Origin: Whitmania pigra
Taxonomy: Eukaryota > Annelida > Clitellata > Hirudinida > Haemopidae
Reading direction: 5' to 3'
NCBI GenBank assembly: GCA_021613335.1
Contig: JAJTWR010000431.1
Span: 2,728,001-2,792,000 of the forward strand
Length of the DNA stretch: 64,000 nt
The notes below the pieces were generated by a model. It did not search any database, was not told where the DNA came from, and was given only the letters and a program-made list of their open reading frames with translations. Positions 39,872-48,667 of this stretch are shown here, piece by piece. Every line of letters starts with the position of its first letter. The stretch's first letter is position 1. The position numbers and the translations under genes are program-made.

Positions 39872-41895
39872 AACGCCTCCTACTCACAAGCAAGCGCTCT
39901 ACGCTAGTTTCGCATTGCTCGCGGTGGTTTGTGCATCATTATCCTTGAAATGGTGTGCGAAGTTCATAGAAGGAGATAGGTGCGCTGACAGAGGAGGGCT
40001 TTGGGTTGATACGATTGAGAGATGTGAGATGGACCCTGAGTACGAGCGGTGTATGGATCTGGGTGGAAACTGGAACTATTCGAATAACATTTGCGAAATA
40101 AAGTTTCAGAGCGATGCAGGGGTATAACATTAAATGCATTCATTGATCTGGATGCTCTGAACTATATGGGCTTGCCAGCTATACGCGCACGATTCAGGTG
40201 GGCACGAGCCGCTGGGAGTCGACCTACCGCTCCACAGTCTCCAGCATAACGTCAACTTTTCCCATGGGGCGTCAGGCTATGACGCAACTCAACACGAAAG
40301 AGAGGCCCGTCAGCGTCAGTGCGCCCAGAAGTGCAGTGCTTTCTTATGAATATAACAAAGAAGGGCGATTAAGTTCAGTTTCACAAGGAGAGCGTAAGTC
40401 GACCGTGGAGTACAATGCTCAGGGCTTGGTTGCTTCCGTGACCGACGCCTGGGGACGTGTTACGGGCTACACCTACGACAAAGACGCGCAATTAACCGAA
40501 GTTAGAGTCCCAGGAGGCGGCGTCGTGAAAGCAGAGTACGACGCTGCCGGCAACGTGACGGGAGTGGTTACTGCTGCGGGGCGAACTCTCGGCTATGGGT
40601 ACAACCTCGAAAACCTATCGACGGCGTTTTCGGCTCCCTGGGCAAAAATATACACAGCAAACTATGACTCGGACTTGCTCTTGACCTCCAGCGGATACCC
40701 CGGCGGCGCCCAGGTCCAGGTGAGTCGGGACTTCGCAGGGAGGCCAACGCAAGTGACCGCTCCTTGGGGCACTACAACGTACGGGTACACCGCTAAGTCA
40801 GGCCAGCTAGCTAATGTGGCCAGGAATGGCCAACGTGTGGATTTTGAGCTTGATGGCTTCTTGCCGACGCAGGAAACGTGGACTGGCGTCGTTAAGGGAA
40901 GTCTCTCCCGGACGTACGACAGCAATATGCGGCCCGCTACTTTCGAAGTCAATGGCGCGAAAGTCGCGTACAAGTACGACTCCGACGGGTTGTTGCTCTC
41001 GGCAGGGCCCATCTCACTCACGCGTGATGCCCTCAGCGGGCGGCTTGACGCTTTCGACGTGGGGCAGGTCCACACCACTCTTGCCTATGATAAGTACGGA
41101 GCCGTGAGCTCACTTGCTTCGTCCAGTGCAGGAAATACGCTCTTTCGCGAGGAACGGACGTACGACGTGGGTGGCGACGTGGTCGGCAAGGTTGAAGTAA
41201 TCGAAGGTCAGCGCCACGAATGGGCGTATAGTTACGACACGTTGCGCCGCTTAACTGAAGAAAAACTGGACGGCAAAGTAGTAGGGAGTTGGACGTACGA
41301 CGCAGATGGCAATCGGACCTCGGCGAACGGTGTAACTTCGGTATTCGATGGAGAATCTCGGTTAAAGTCGGCTGGCAGCGTTCCGTACGCGTACGACGAG
41401 CAAGGTCAGAGAGTTTCAAGGGGCAGCGGTCCGGCAGTTGTGCAGTATAGTTATGCGGGTCCAGGCGAACTCACTCGCGTGAAACTACCGCAGGGCGTGC
41501 AAGTGGACTACCAATTCGATGCCCGTGGGCGAAGAATCGCCAAGTACAGAGACGGAGTTTTCGAGGCTGGCTACCTGTACGACGGGCAGTTGCGAGTGGT
41601 CGGTCAATTGGACAGCACCGGAACGCTGGAGTCCCGTTTTGTATATGCGACTCATGTGAATTCCCCCGACGTCATGGTCCGCGGCGGGGTCACCTATAAA
41701 ATTGTGCACGACGCTCTGGGAAGCGTCCGCCTCGTCGTCAATTCATCGACAGGAGAAGTTGTCCAGCGGCTTGATTACGGTGCTTGGGGCAATGTGCTCA
41801 AAGATTCCAATCCGGGATTTCAACCGTTCGGCTATGCGGGTGGATTGTATGACTTTGAGACGGGGTTGGTTAGGTTCGGGGTCAGGGATTATGAC
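39863..41895 (+). repeat. Direct repeat copy 1 (small Cys protein gene plus Rhs core)
   Basis: Nearly identical over about 2.03 kb to 43465-45495, with a constant 3602-nt offset that becomes 3600 after two 1-nt deletions in copy 2. Homology begins at the ATG of the small Cys-motif gene and fades where the Rhs tips diverge. Confidence 0.92.
39864..40127 (+). CDS. Small membrane-anchored protein with tandem CxxxGGxW motif, copy 1
   Basis: An 87-residue product with one N-terminal membrane helix (LYASFALLAVVCASLSLKW) and two equally spaced motifs of the form C-x3-GG-x-W-x6-C (CADRGGLWVDTIERC and CMDLGGNWNYSNNIC). It is not a shadow: a second copy at 43466 differs by few, mostly conservative, residues. 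It starts at ATG 39864 and lies between an Rhs remnant and an Rhs module, the usual place for a partner or immunity-like gene. That role is an inference. Confidence 0.65.
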   Translation: MLKTPPTHKQALYASFALLAVVCASLSLKWCAKFIEGDRCADRGGLWVDTIERCEMDPEYERCMDLGGNWNYSNNICEIKFQSDAGV

Positions 41896-42447
41896 CCCAA
41901 ACTAGGGGCATGGCTTGAGGGGGAGCCGATTTTCGCATTGCCTCAGACAGTGTTGAAGCATGCAGCGCGTGGAGTTCAGCTTAACGCATATGGATATTCA
42001 TTAGGGAATCCAATTGGCTTTGCCGATCCTACTGGATTACGTCCTTTAACCCCTCTTGAAATTAAGTGCCTGTCGAAGTATTTTCCAGACTTTGATTTTA
42101 ACGGTGTGAATATTTACGGCATGGATCAGTCGCCTCTTTCGCACTTTTTGTTTTGGGTCACTTCGAAAAAAGATCCACAGGGAGAAGGGGCCCTTGCAAT
42201 AACAATAAATAACAATATATATTTCAGGAATGGGGATGGCGATTTTAAAACCCCCGCAGATTTGGCACTCCTGGCTCACGAGTTGATACATGTTCAACAA
42301 TTCCGAAATGACATGACAATATTTACATATGCCTGGGATAACAGGCATGGCTATGACAATAACCCTCGAGAAACCGAGGCGTTCGGCAAGCAAAACACCA
42401 TACTGTCGGACCTCACTAGGAGGTGTGGGGCGACATGCGCAAGGTAA
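40198..42447 (+). CDS. Rhs-repeat protein module with C-terminal HExxH metallopeptidase-like tip (5' truncated)
   Basis: A 749-residue open frame of Rhs/YD repeats (VEYNAQGLVASVTDAWGRVT, YTYDKDAQLTEV, AEYDAAGNVTGVV, WTYDADGNRTSA) ending in the Rhs-associated core YDPKLGAWLEGEP ... NPIGFADPTGLRPL. The core normally forms a shell around the C-terminal effector. The tip (about 130 residues) has LALLAHELIHVQQF with HELIH at residues 694-698, then NPRETEAF that could give the third zinc ligand, and ends RRCGATCAR. GTG 40198 is only the first possible start: the sequence upstream is already Rhs-like, and the N-terminal half, with signal, of a full-length Rhs protein is missing. Secretion as it stands is therefore doubtful. 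Confidence 0.85.
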   Translation: MGTSRWESTYRSTVSSITSTFPMGRQAMTQLNTKERPVSVSAPRSAVLSYEYNKEGRLSSVSQGERKSTVEYNAQGLVASVTDAWGRVTGYTYDKDAQLTEVRVPGGGVVKAEYDAAGNVTGVVTAAGRTLGYGYNLENLSTAFSAPWAKIYTANYDSDLLLTSSGYPGGAQVQVSRDFAGRPTQVTAPWGTTTYGYTAKSGQLANVARNGQRVDFELDGFLPTQETWTGVVKGSLSRTYDSNMRPATFEVNGAKVAYKYDSDGLLLSAGPISLTRDALSGRLDAFDVGQVHTTLAYDKYGAVSSLASSSAGNTLFREERTYDVGGDVVGKVEVIEGQRHEWAYSYDTLRRLTEEKLDGKVVGSWTYDADGNRTSANGVTSVFDGESRLKSAGSVPYAYDEQGQRVSRGSGPAVVQYSYAGPGELTRVKLPQGVQVDYQFDARGRRIAKYRDGVFEAGYLYDGQLRVVGQLDSTGTLESRFVYATHVNSPDVMVRGGVTYKIVHDALGSVRLVVNSSTGEVVQRLDYGAWGNVLKDSNPGFQPFGYAGGLYDFETGLVRFGVRDYDPKLGAWLEGEPIFALPQTVLKHAARGVQLNAYGYSLGNPIGFADPTGLRPLTPLEIKCLSKYFPDFDFNGVNIYGMDQSPLSHFLFWVTSKKDPQGEGALAITINNNIYFRNGDGDFKTPADLALLAHELIHVQQFRNDMTIFTYAWDNRHGYDNNPRETEAFGKQNTILSDLTRRCGATCAR

Positions 42448-42929
42448 TTAAGCTAGTGCTATCTGTAGTTTTAATTGGATCCTCGTGCTCTGGATTTGTG
42501 CCACCACCCAAACTGATAAAAGATTATTACAAGATTAAGCAGTACAACGGACAGGTTGCCCAGTTTGACAAGTATAGTCTTGATGATCAGTTTGTGCTAT
42601 ATCGATATGCGTTTAGATATGATCGTCCGTGGCCAGCGCATATGCCTTATGCAATTGCGAAGCGTGGGAGATCGATTATTCCGTTTCTACAGGAAATACT
42701 CAAATCGGGAGAAGACGAGTATGGAGTTAAACTTGTCGCGTATGTCTGCAGTGGGATGGCGTCAATTGAAGACACTCCGCTGCCGGAAAAGTTTATAAAT
42801 CAGCTTTACCAAAGGGTTAGCGCCATACGACTAAATGAACGATGGATCATGAAAACCTTTTTTCAATGTGCTCCATTATCCTGGGTGCCACCAAAGTGTT
42901 GGCTTAACGAACCTAGTTCGGATCTGTGA
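42435..42929 (+). CDS. Lipoprotein partner of Rhs tip 1 (candidate immunity protein)
   Basis: A 164-residue product with lipoprotein signal (KVIKLVLSVVLIGSSC). AGGAGG lies about 10 nt before ATG 42435, inside the Rhs gene, and the two genes overlap by 13 nt. The mature part (FDKYSLDDQFVLYRYAF, AKRGRSIIPFLQEIL, APLSWVPPKCW) is clearly homologous to the lipoprotein at 46098, which follows the second tip with the same 13-nt overlap. Pairing with a variable tip and export to the periplasm suggest protection against, or partnership with, the tip; this is inference. No known domain. Confidence 0.7.
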   Translation: MRKVIKLVLSVVLIGSSCSGFVPPPKLIKDYYKIKQYNGQVAQFDKYSLDDQFVLYRYAFRYDRPWPAHMPYAIAKRGRSIIPFLQEILKSGEDEYGVKLVAYVCSGMASIEDTPLPEKFINQLYQRVSAIRLNERWIMKTFFQCAPLSWVPPKCWLNEPSSDL

Positions 42930-43038
42930 AACTCCGTCAAGGCGGTCCTAATAACTGTGAACTAGTTTATCAAAGGGCCAGGTTTATATCCTCTGAGACA
43001 AATCTTGATTACCCCTATTGGGCAAAATAGGTGAGTAT

Positions 43039-43302
43039 ATGTTTGTATTCATGATATTTGCGACCCTGATTGTGATGATCCTTCCTTGCTACCGCGTGAA
43101 TTTTCAGGTCGACATGATGCCTGATGAGTTTACATATACTGAGCACCATTATGAGCGCGGCAAATTTGTAATAGAACCTCAATCAACGATTGTCCGGCAT
43201 GGTGACGAATCCTATAAAATGCTTATGCAATTCCTCACTGAAGAAAGTGAAGGATGGAAGTATTATGTCCTGAGCGAATTTGTGCCGAATCGGGTGTTTT
43301 AG
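43039..43302 (+). CDS. Small membrane-anchored protein, family copy A, shortened by an in-frame stop
   Basis: The frame gives an N-terminal membrane helix (MFVFMIFATLIVMILPCYRV) and a soluble part FQVDMMPDEFTYTEHHYERG ... STIVRHGDESYKML. It is one of three homologues (others at 48221 and 49380). The stop TAG at 43300-43302 falls where the copy at 49380 continues with FSSPTMRINC; beyond it the same frame stays open to TAA near 43455 with similar sequence (STIKINC). The gene thus seems cut by one stop codon. It lies downstream of the tip 1 lipoprotein. Role unknown; possibly an orphan Rhs partner. Confidence 0.6.
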   Translation: MFVFMIFATLIVMILPCYRVNFQVDMMPDEFTYTEHHYERGKFVIEPQSTIVRHGDESYKMLMQFLTEESEGWKYYVLSEFVPNRVF

Positions 43303-43464
43303 TCGTCGACAATCAAAATTAATTGTATTCGTAGCGGAGTTGTAATTCAGTATACGGACCGATCCAATACGCGGGTGCAAATTTTCAAGACTACTGGTGG
43401 GGGTTGCCCGTCAGTCCGAATGAGTAGTGATCGTCCAACCTTTCTTCCAAAATAACTATTAAGC

Positions 43465-45495
43465 GATGCTTAAAATGCCTCCTACTCACAAGCAAGTGCT
43501 CTACGCTAGTTTCGCATTGCTCGCGGTTGTTAGTGCATCATTATCCTTGAAATGGTGTGCGAAGTTCATAGAAGGAGATAGGTGCGCTGACAGAGGAGGG
43601 CTTTGGATTGATACGATTGACAGATGTGAGATGGACCCTGAGTACGAGCGGTGTATGGATTTGGGTGGAAACTGGAACTATCCGAACAACATTTGCGAAA
43701 TAAAGTTTCAGAGCGATGCAGGGGTATAACATTAAATAAATTCATTGATCTGGATGCTCTGAGCTATATGGGCTTGCCAGCTATATCCGCACGATTCAGG
43801 TGGGCACGAGCCACTGGGAGTCGACCTACCGGTCCTCAGACTCCAGCATAACGTCAACCTCTCCCATGGGGCGTCAGACGACGACGCAACTCAACGCGAA
43901 AGAGAGGCCCGTCAGCGTCAGTGTGCCCAGAAGTGCAGTGTTTTCTTATGAATATAACAAAGAAGGGCGATTAAGTTCAGTTTCACAAGGGGAGCGTAAG
44001 TCGACCGTGGAGTACAATGCTCAGGGCTTGGTTGCTTCCGTGACCGACGCCTGGGGACGCGTTACGGGCTACACCTACGACAAAGACGCGCAATTAACCG
44101 AAGTTAGAGTCCCAGGAGGCGGCGTCGTGAAAGCAGAGTACGACGCTGCCGGCAACGTGACGGAAGTGGTTACTGCTGCGGGGCGAACTCTCGGCTATGG
44201 GTACAATCTCGAAAACCTATCGACGGCGTTTTCGGCTCCCTGGGCAAAAATATACACAGCAAACTATGACTCGGACTTGCTCTTGACCTCCAGCGGATAC
44301 CCCGGCGGCGCCCAGGTCCAGGTGAGTCGGGACGTCGCAGGGAGGCCAACGCAAGTGACCGCTCCTTGGGGCACTACAACGTACGGGTACACCGCGAAGT
44401 CAGGCCAGCTAGCTAATGTGGCCAGGAATGGCCAACGTGTGGATTTTGAGTTTGATGGCTTCTTGCCGACGCAGGAAACGTGGACTGGGGTTGTTAGGGA
44501 AGTCTCTCCCGGACGTACGACAGCAAAATGCGACCCGCTACCTTCGAAGTCAATGGCGCGAAAGTCGCGTACAAGTACGACTCCGACGGGTTGTTGCTCG
44601 CGGCGGGGCCCATTTCACTCACGCGTGATGCCCTCAGCGGGCGGCTTGACGCTTTCGACGTGGGGCAGGTCCACACCACACTTGCTTATGATAAGTACGG
44701 AGCCTTGACCTCACTTGCTTCGTCCAGTGCAGGAAATACGCTCTTTCGCGAGGAGCGGACGTACGACGTGGGTGGCGACGTGGTCGGCAAGGTTGAAGTA
44801 ATCGAAGGTCAGCGCCACGAATGGGCGTATAGTTACGACTCGTTGCGCCGTTTGACTGAAGAAAAGCTCGACGGCAAAGTAGTGGGGAGTTGGACGTACG
44901 ACGCAGATGGCAATCGGACCTCGGCGAACGGTGTAACTTCGGTATTCGATGGAGAATCTCGGTTGACGTCCGCTGGGAACGTTCCTACGCGTACGACGAG
45001 CAAGGTCAGAGAGTCTCAAAGGGCACTGGTCCGGCAGTGGTGCAGTACAGTTATGCGGGTCCAGGCGAACTCACTCGCGTGAAACTGCCGCAGGGCGTGC
45101 AAGTGGACTACCAATTCGATGCCCGTGGGCGAAGAATCGCCAAGTACCGAGACGGAGTTTTCGAGGCTGGCTACCTGTACGACGGGCAGTTGCGAGTGGT
45201 CGGTCAATTGGACAGCACCGGAACGCTGGAGTCCCGTTTTGTATATGCGACTCATGTGAATTCCCCCGACGTCATGGTCCGCGGCGGGGTCACCTATAAA
45301 ATTGTGCACGACGCTCTGGGAAGCGTCCGCCTCGTCGTCAATTCATCGACAGGAGAAGTTGTCCAGCGGCTTGATTACGGTGCTTGGGGCAATGTGCTCA
45401 AGGATTCCAGCCCAGGTTTTCAACCGTTCGGCTATGCAGGCGGGCTGTATGACGTGGAGACCGGGCTGGTGAGGTTTGGAGCCAGGGATTATGAC
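43465..45495 (+). repeat. Direct repeat copy 2 (small Cys protein gene plus Rhs core)
   Basis: Second copy of the 2.03-kb unit at 39863-41895. It carries two 1-nt deletions relative to copy 1, near 44496 and 44985. Divergence begins in the Rhs core just after the GxRDYDP motif, where the tip region changes. Confidence 0.92.
43466..43729 (+). CDS. Small membrane-anchored protein with tandem CxxxGGxW motif, copy 2
   Basis: An 87-residue near-duplicate of the product at 39864, with changes such as VCAS to VSAS and VDTIERC to IDTIDRC. Both C-x3-GG-x-W-x6-C motifs and the membrane helix are kept, so both copies may have been under selection until recently. It precedes the second Rhs module exactly as copy 1 precedes the first. 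Confidence 0.65.
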   Translation: MLKMPPTHKQVLYASFALLAVVSASLSLKWCAKFIEGDRCADRGGLWIDTIDRCEMDPEYERCMDLGGNWNYPNNICEIKFQSDAGV

Positions 45496-46110
45496 CCGAC
45501 TGTTGGTGCATGGCTCGAGGGGGAACCGCTGTTTGTATTTCCAGAACTAGTACTTTCATATGCGGTGCGCGGGCGACAATTAAATCCACACGGTTACGCG
45601 ACTGGGAGTCCCACAAACAATCTGGATCCGACAGGATTGCGCCCGTTAACTCAACTTCAAATCAACAATTTGTCAAAATTCTTTCCAACCTTGGATTTGA
45701 GTGAAATTGAACTGTTAGACAAAACACAGGGGCCAGAAAAGGATGATATCCCGAAACTATTCGCTCGCATCGGTGAACCTATCGCTCTCACCTGGAGTGC
45801 AAAAATAATTTATTTCAAAAAATTAGAGCCCGCTTATGAAACCGTATACGATCTGAAAATTCTTGGACACGAGTTAAAGCACGCTGAAGACTACAAGAAA
45901 AACAGCTTATCCCACTGCAAGTACATTCAGGAAACAATAATAGCAGCATTTCATCCTGCTAATTTAATCATATTATTTAAGACGCGCAGTTATTCTGCTA
46001 TGGTTGATGCAATATATAATAGCATTAGCTTTGAGAAGTCTGCAAAAGAGAAGGAGGATCAAATTGAGGCGGAACTTTCTAAAAAGTGTGGTTCCATATG
46101 CAAGCTATAA
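43800..46110 (+). pseudogene. Second Rhs module with a different HExxH tip; core broken by two 1-nt deletions
   Basis: Homologous to the 40198 module, but the core is split over three frames by single-base losses near 44496 (GTTAAGGG became GTTAGGG) and 44985 (TTCCGTACG became TTCCTACG). The last frame, from about 44985 to 46110, is open through the core motif RDYDPTVGAWLEGEP and NPHGYATGSPTNNLDPTGLRPL. The tip (about 150 residues) shares its start (LSKFFPTLDL), a HELKH motif at 45868-45882 and a KKCGSICKL end with tip 1, but is otherwise divergent. As sequenced it cannot make a full module; a sequencing error is possible. Confidence 0.85.
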
Positions 46111-46574
46111 TTAATTGTTGTTATGCACTTCTTTGGATATCTACTGCGAGTTGCAGCGATTTTGGTCGGGACAAGTGGATTGCTGACTTTTTTCGACTCG
46201 AAAGAGGAAAGGCTCGATTAGACCGCTTCAAAGGCTATAGTTTAGAGATCCAGTTCGAACTAGTTCACTATACATTTGTATATGATCGTTATCTCGACAG
46301 TTCACTTGCTGAAGTAATTGCAGAGCGGGGCGAATCAGTTATCCCATTCCTTCGGCACAAACTGTTGACCGACCACAATGAGCTTGTGGTCCGCGATGTC
46401 ATGTATATACTAAAAAAGATGGACCTTTTAAATACCTATAGCTTTTCAGACAACGATGAGCTATTTAATCTTTTATATACAAAAATATTTGATATACGCG
46501 ATCAGTGGGGCCTATACATGCCGGGGTGGTTTTATAGGTTAGCACCTATTACGTGGATGCCGCCAAGGTGTTAG
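46098..46574 (+). CDS. Lipoprotein partner of Rhs tip 2 (candidate immunity protein)
   Basis: A 158-residue product with lipoprotein signal (YALLWISTASC) whose start overlaps the Rhs tip by 13 nt, the same arrangement as at 42435-42447. Its mature part (FKGYSLEIQFELVHYTFVYDR, AERGESVIPFLRHKLL, LAPITWMPPRC) aligns along its length with the 42435 product. The two lipoproteins have diverged about as far as their neighbouring tips, as expected for co-evolving pairs. No known domain; function inferred only from the pairing. Confidence 0.7.
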   Translation: MQAIINCCYALLWISTASCSDFGRDKWIADFFRLERGKARLDRFKGYSLEIQFELVHYTFVYDRYLDSSLAEVIAERGESVIPFLRHKLLTDHNELVVRDVMYILKKMDLLNTYSFSDNDELFNLLYTKIFDIRDQWGLYMPGWFYRLAPITWMPPRC

Positions 46575-46856
46575 AATCCGGTTCCACCCTCATATCCAAT
46601 GTAAACAGGTTAACAGTCATACCTAAGTATATAGTTGATTTAGCAGGAGTGTACTCCTCCATTGCTCAGAAGTGAAAATCACTCTGGAGTAACTTTTCGA
46701 CATGCCACACAAGCCGACGCTGTTGAGGAATATTTAGGGACACTGCTACGGGCCTGCTTGATTGATTTTCCGCGGTACGAAGCGCAACACTCTTTCTTGA
46801 CGATGTGAGCTTGCCCCGATTTCGTGGACACCTCGGATGTGTGAGAGACTGGACAT

Positions 46857-47204
46857 ATGTTCAAGCGAAAGCGGCGAAAATTCACAGAGGAATATAAGGC
46901 AGAAGTGGTGGGGCTTATTGCCAGCACTGGCAAGAGCGTGGCCCAGGTGGCGAAGGAGCTTGATTTGACTGATTCAGCGGTGCGGCTCTGGGTCAAGCAG
47001 GCTGCTGTAGATTCGAAACGTGACCCCAATGGCCCCCTGACGAGTGAGGAGCGCGCGGAGCTCACACGTCTTCGGAGGGACTTCAAGACGCTCGAGCAGG
47101 AAAAGGCCTTTTTAAAAAAGGCCTGCGCCTTCTTTTGCCCGGGACGGCAAATGAGCTTCGAGCTTATCAAAAGGCGGAGAAGGCGACATTCCCCACGGCA
47201 ATGA
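46857..47204 (+). CDS. IS3-family OrfA (transposase helix-turn-helix)
   Basis: A 115-residue product starting MFKRKRRKFTEEYKAEVVGL with a helix-turn-helix (SVAQVAKELDLTDSAVRLWV) and the leucine-rich LTRLRRDFKTLEQEKAFLKKA oligomerisation helix. This is the usual OrfA layout, and the frame is intact through the slippery A6G run. The last 20 residues are read past the point where OrfB frame would take over. Confidence 0.85.
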   Translation: MFKRKRRKFTEEYKAEVVGLIASTGKSVAQVAKELDLTDSAVRLWVKQAAVDSKRDPNGPLTSEERAELTRLRRDFKTLEQEKAFLKKACAFFCPGRQMSFELIKRRRRRHSPRQ

Positions 47205-47890
47205 TGTGCAGAGCGCTCGAAGTCTCCCGCTCTGGGTACCACGCTTTTGAGACCCGTGGCTCATCCGTCGCGACGTAGAGCAGCAGAAGCTCGACGTTGC
47301 CACTGCGGCAATATTTGCCGAGGAGAAGGGGCGCTATGGTGCTCCCCGCGTCGAGAAGGAGCTGCGCCGCAGAGGTACCCAGACGAGCCGAAAGCGTGTG
47401 GCTCGCTCAATGGCACAGGTCCCGAACCAGGTTTGGGTAGCCGACACCACCTACTTACCAGTCATCGAGGGATTCATTTTCCTCGTGGTCATCATCGACT
47501 TGTTTTCACGGAAAGTCGTCGGTTGGACCTTGGGTGACTCTCTTGATGCAGAGCTGTCGCGGGAGGCCCTGCGGAAAGCGGTGGCGCGCGAAGTCCTCCC
47601 CTGGTTTGATATTTCACTCTGACAGGGCATCGAATTCGCGGCAGAGAAATTCCGTAAGAAACTAGAAGAACACATTGGGGCTGTTCAGAGCATGAGCCGC
47701 AAAGGGAACTGTTGGGACAATGCCCCCGCGGAGAGCTTCTTCTCCACCCTCGAATTCGAAATGACCCCAAATGCAAACCTGGCCGCAAGGCAGAGGAATG
47801 CAGAACGAGATGTTCAACTTCATCGAGAGCTACTACAATGCAAGGAGGCTTCACTCGCACAACGATTATTGCAGCCCAAACGAGTCTGAA
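47120..47890 (+). pseudogene. IS3-family OrfB (DDE transposase), broken
   Basis: Pieces of OrfB are recognisable: CRALEVSRSGYHAFE then a stop, GRYGAPRVEKELRRRGT, an internal gap, NQVWVADTTYLPV (first Asp), a frame break near 47620 around the second Asp, and SMSRKGNCWDNAPAESFFST (Glu). Several stops and shifts mean that it cannot make an active integrase. Confidence 0.85.
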
Positions 47891-47954
47891 TTCAACTGGC
47901 GTTCATGCGCCCTGGTCACTTAAACTAGGTGTACGAAAATCGAGGCAAGGCCAT

Positions 47955-48220
47955 GGGGAGTTGACGTACGACGCAGACGGTAATCGGACTTCAGCGAACG
48001 GTGTAACATCGGTATTCTATGGAGATTTTCGTTTAACGTTCGTCGGCGGCGTTCCGAACGAGCACGACGAGCAAGGCCAGACAGTCACAAAGGGTGCCGG
48101 TCCAGAAGTGGTGCAGTCTTGCTTCGCGGGTACAGGCGAACTCTCTCATGTGAAACTAAGCATTCCAGAATCCGTTGTCTCAAATTTTCCCCACACGTTT
48201 GTTGGCAGACAGGTACTTTT
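47955..48220 (+). pseudogene. Rhs-core fragment
   Basis: Starts abruptly at the IS right end with GELTYDADGNRTSANGVTSVF, equal to the 41300-41350 part of the intact core. It continues with a diverged EHDEQGQTVTKGAG and FAGTGELSHVKL, then leaves Rhs homology near 48165. No start, no core end, no tip. It is the same as the end of the fragment at 48668-49320. Confidence 0.75.
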
Positions 48221-48500
48221 ATGTTCATGTTTCTGTTGATATTAAAATCTTGCTGATGTTGATTCTTCCTTGTTATCGCGTAAGCTTTAATGTTGACATG
48301 ATGCCCGAAGAGTTTGAGTATAGTAATCACGACGAGAAACATGCTGAATCCGTTGAGTCGCCTCCGCCAACGATTGTGCGGCATGGCGACAAGGCGTACT
48401 TCTTGTTGAAGAAATTTCTGTCCGCGGAAAAAGATGGCTGGCAATACGTTATAGCTAATTATGTACCGGTTCGAGTGTTCAGCTCGCCAAAATTGGTAAT
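47955..48500 (+). repeat. Direct repeat pair, first copy (Rhs fragment plus small membrane gene)
   Basis: Similar to 49114-49660 with an offset of 1159 nt (for example, ATTCCAGAATCCGTTGTCTC at 48162 and 49321). It covers the Rhs fragment and the first part of the membrane-protein gene; similarity decays toward the 3' end. Confidence 0.8.
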
Positions 48501-48624
48501 CAATTGCCAAGGTGGGCTTGTTATTATTGCTTATAAGGTCGGAGTCCACGAGTGGGTGCAGATTGGGAAGTCGAGATCGGCAGGGATTGCCCGCCCGGTC
48601 CGAACTGCAAACAACAAGCAATGA
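48221..48624 (+). pseudogene. Small membrane-anchored protein, family copy B, frameshifted at the signal helix
   Basis: ATG 48221 begins MFMFLLILKSC and meets a stop. The homologous body (LMLILPCYRVSFNVDMMPEEF ... TIVRHGDKAYFLLKKFL ... RVFSSPKLVINC) is open to 48624 in the neighbouring frame. Compared with the copy at 49380, one base is missing after TTAAAA near 48247. It is therefore a damaged paralogue of the 43039 and 49380 genes. Confidence 0.65.
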
Positions 48625-48667
48625 ATGCTCATATAGGTCGGACTCGCGTGTTACTAAATCAGATTGA

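Larger units (their letters stand above)
46805..47953 (+). mobile_element. Degenerate IS3-family insertion sequence
   Basis: The left end TGAGCTTGCCCCGATTTCGT at 46805 and an imperfect complement around 47929-47953 (GTGTACGAAAATCGAGGCAA) look like terminal inverted repeats. Between them are an OrfA-like HTH gene, an A6G slippery run (47114-47120) of the kind IS3 elements use for frameshifting to OrfB, and a damaged OrfB. No clear target duplication is seen. Rhs-core sequence resumes immediately after the right end, so the element probably inserted in, or recombined with, an Rhs gene. Confidence 0.75.
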
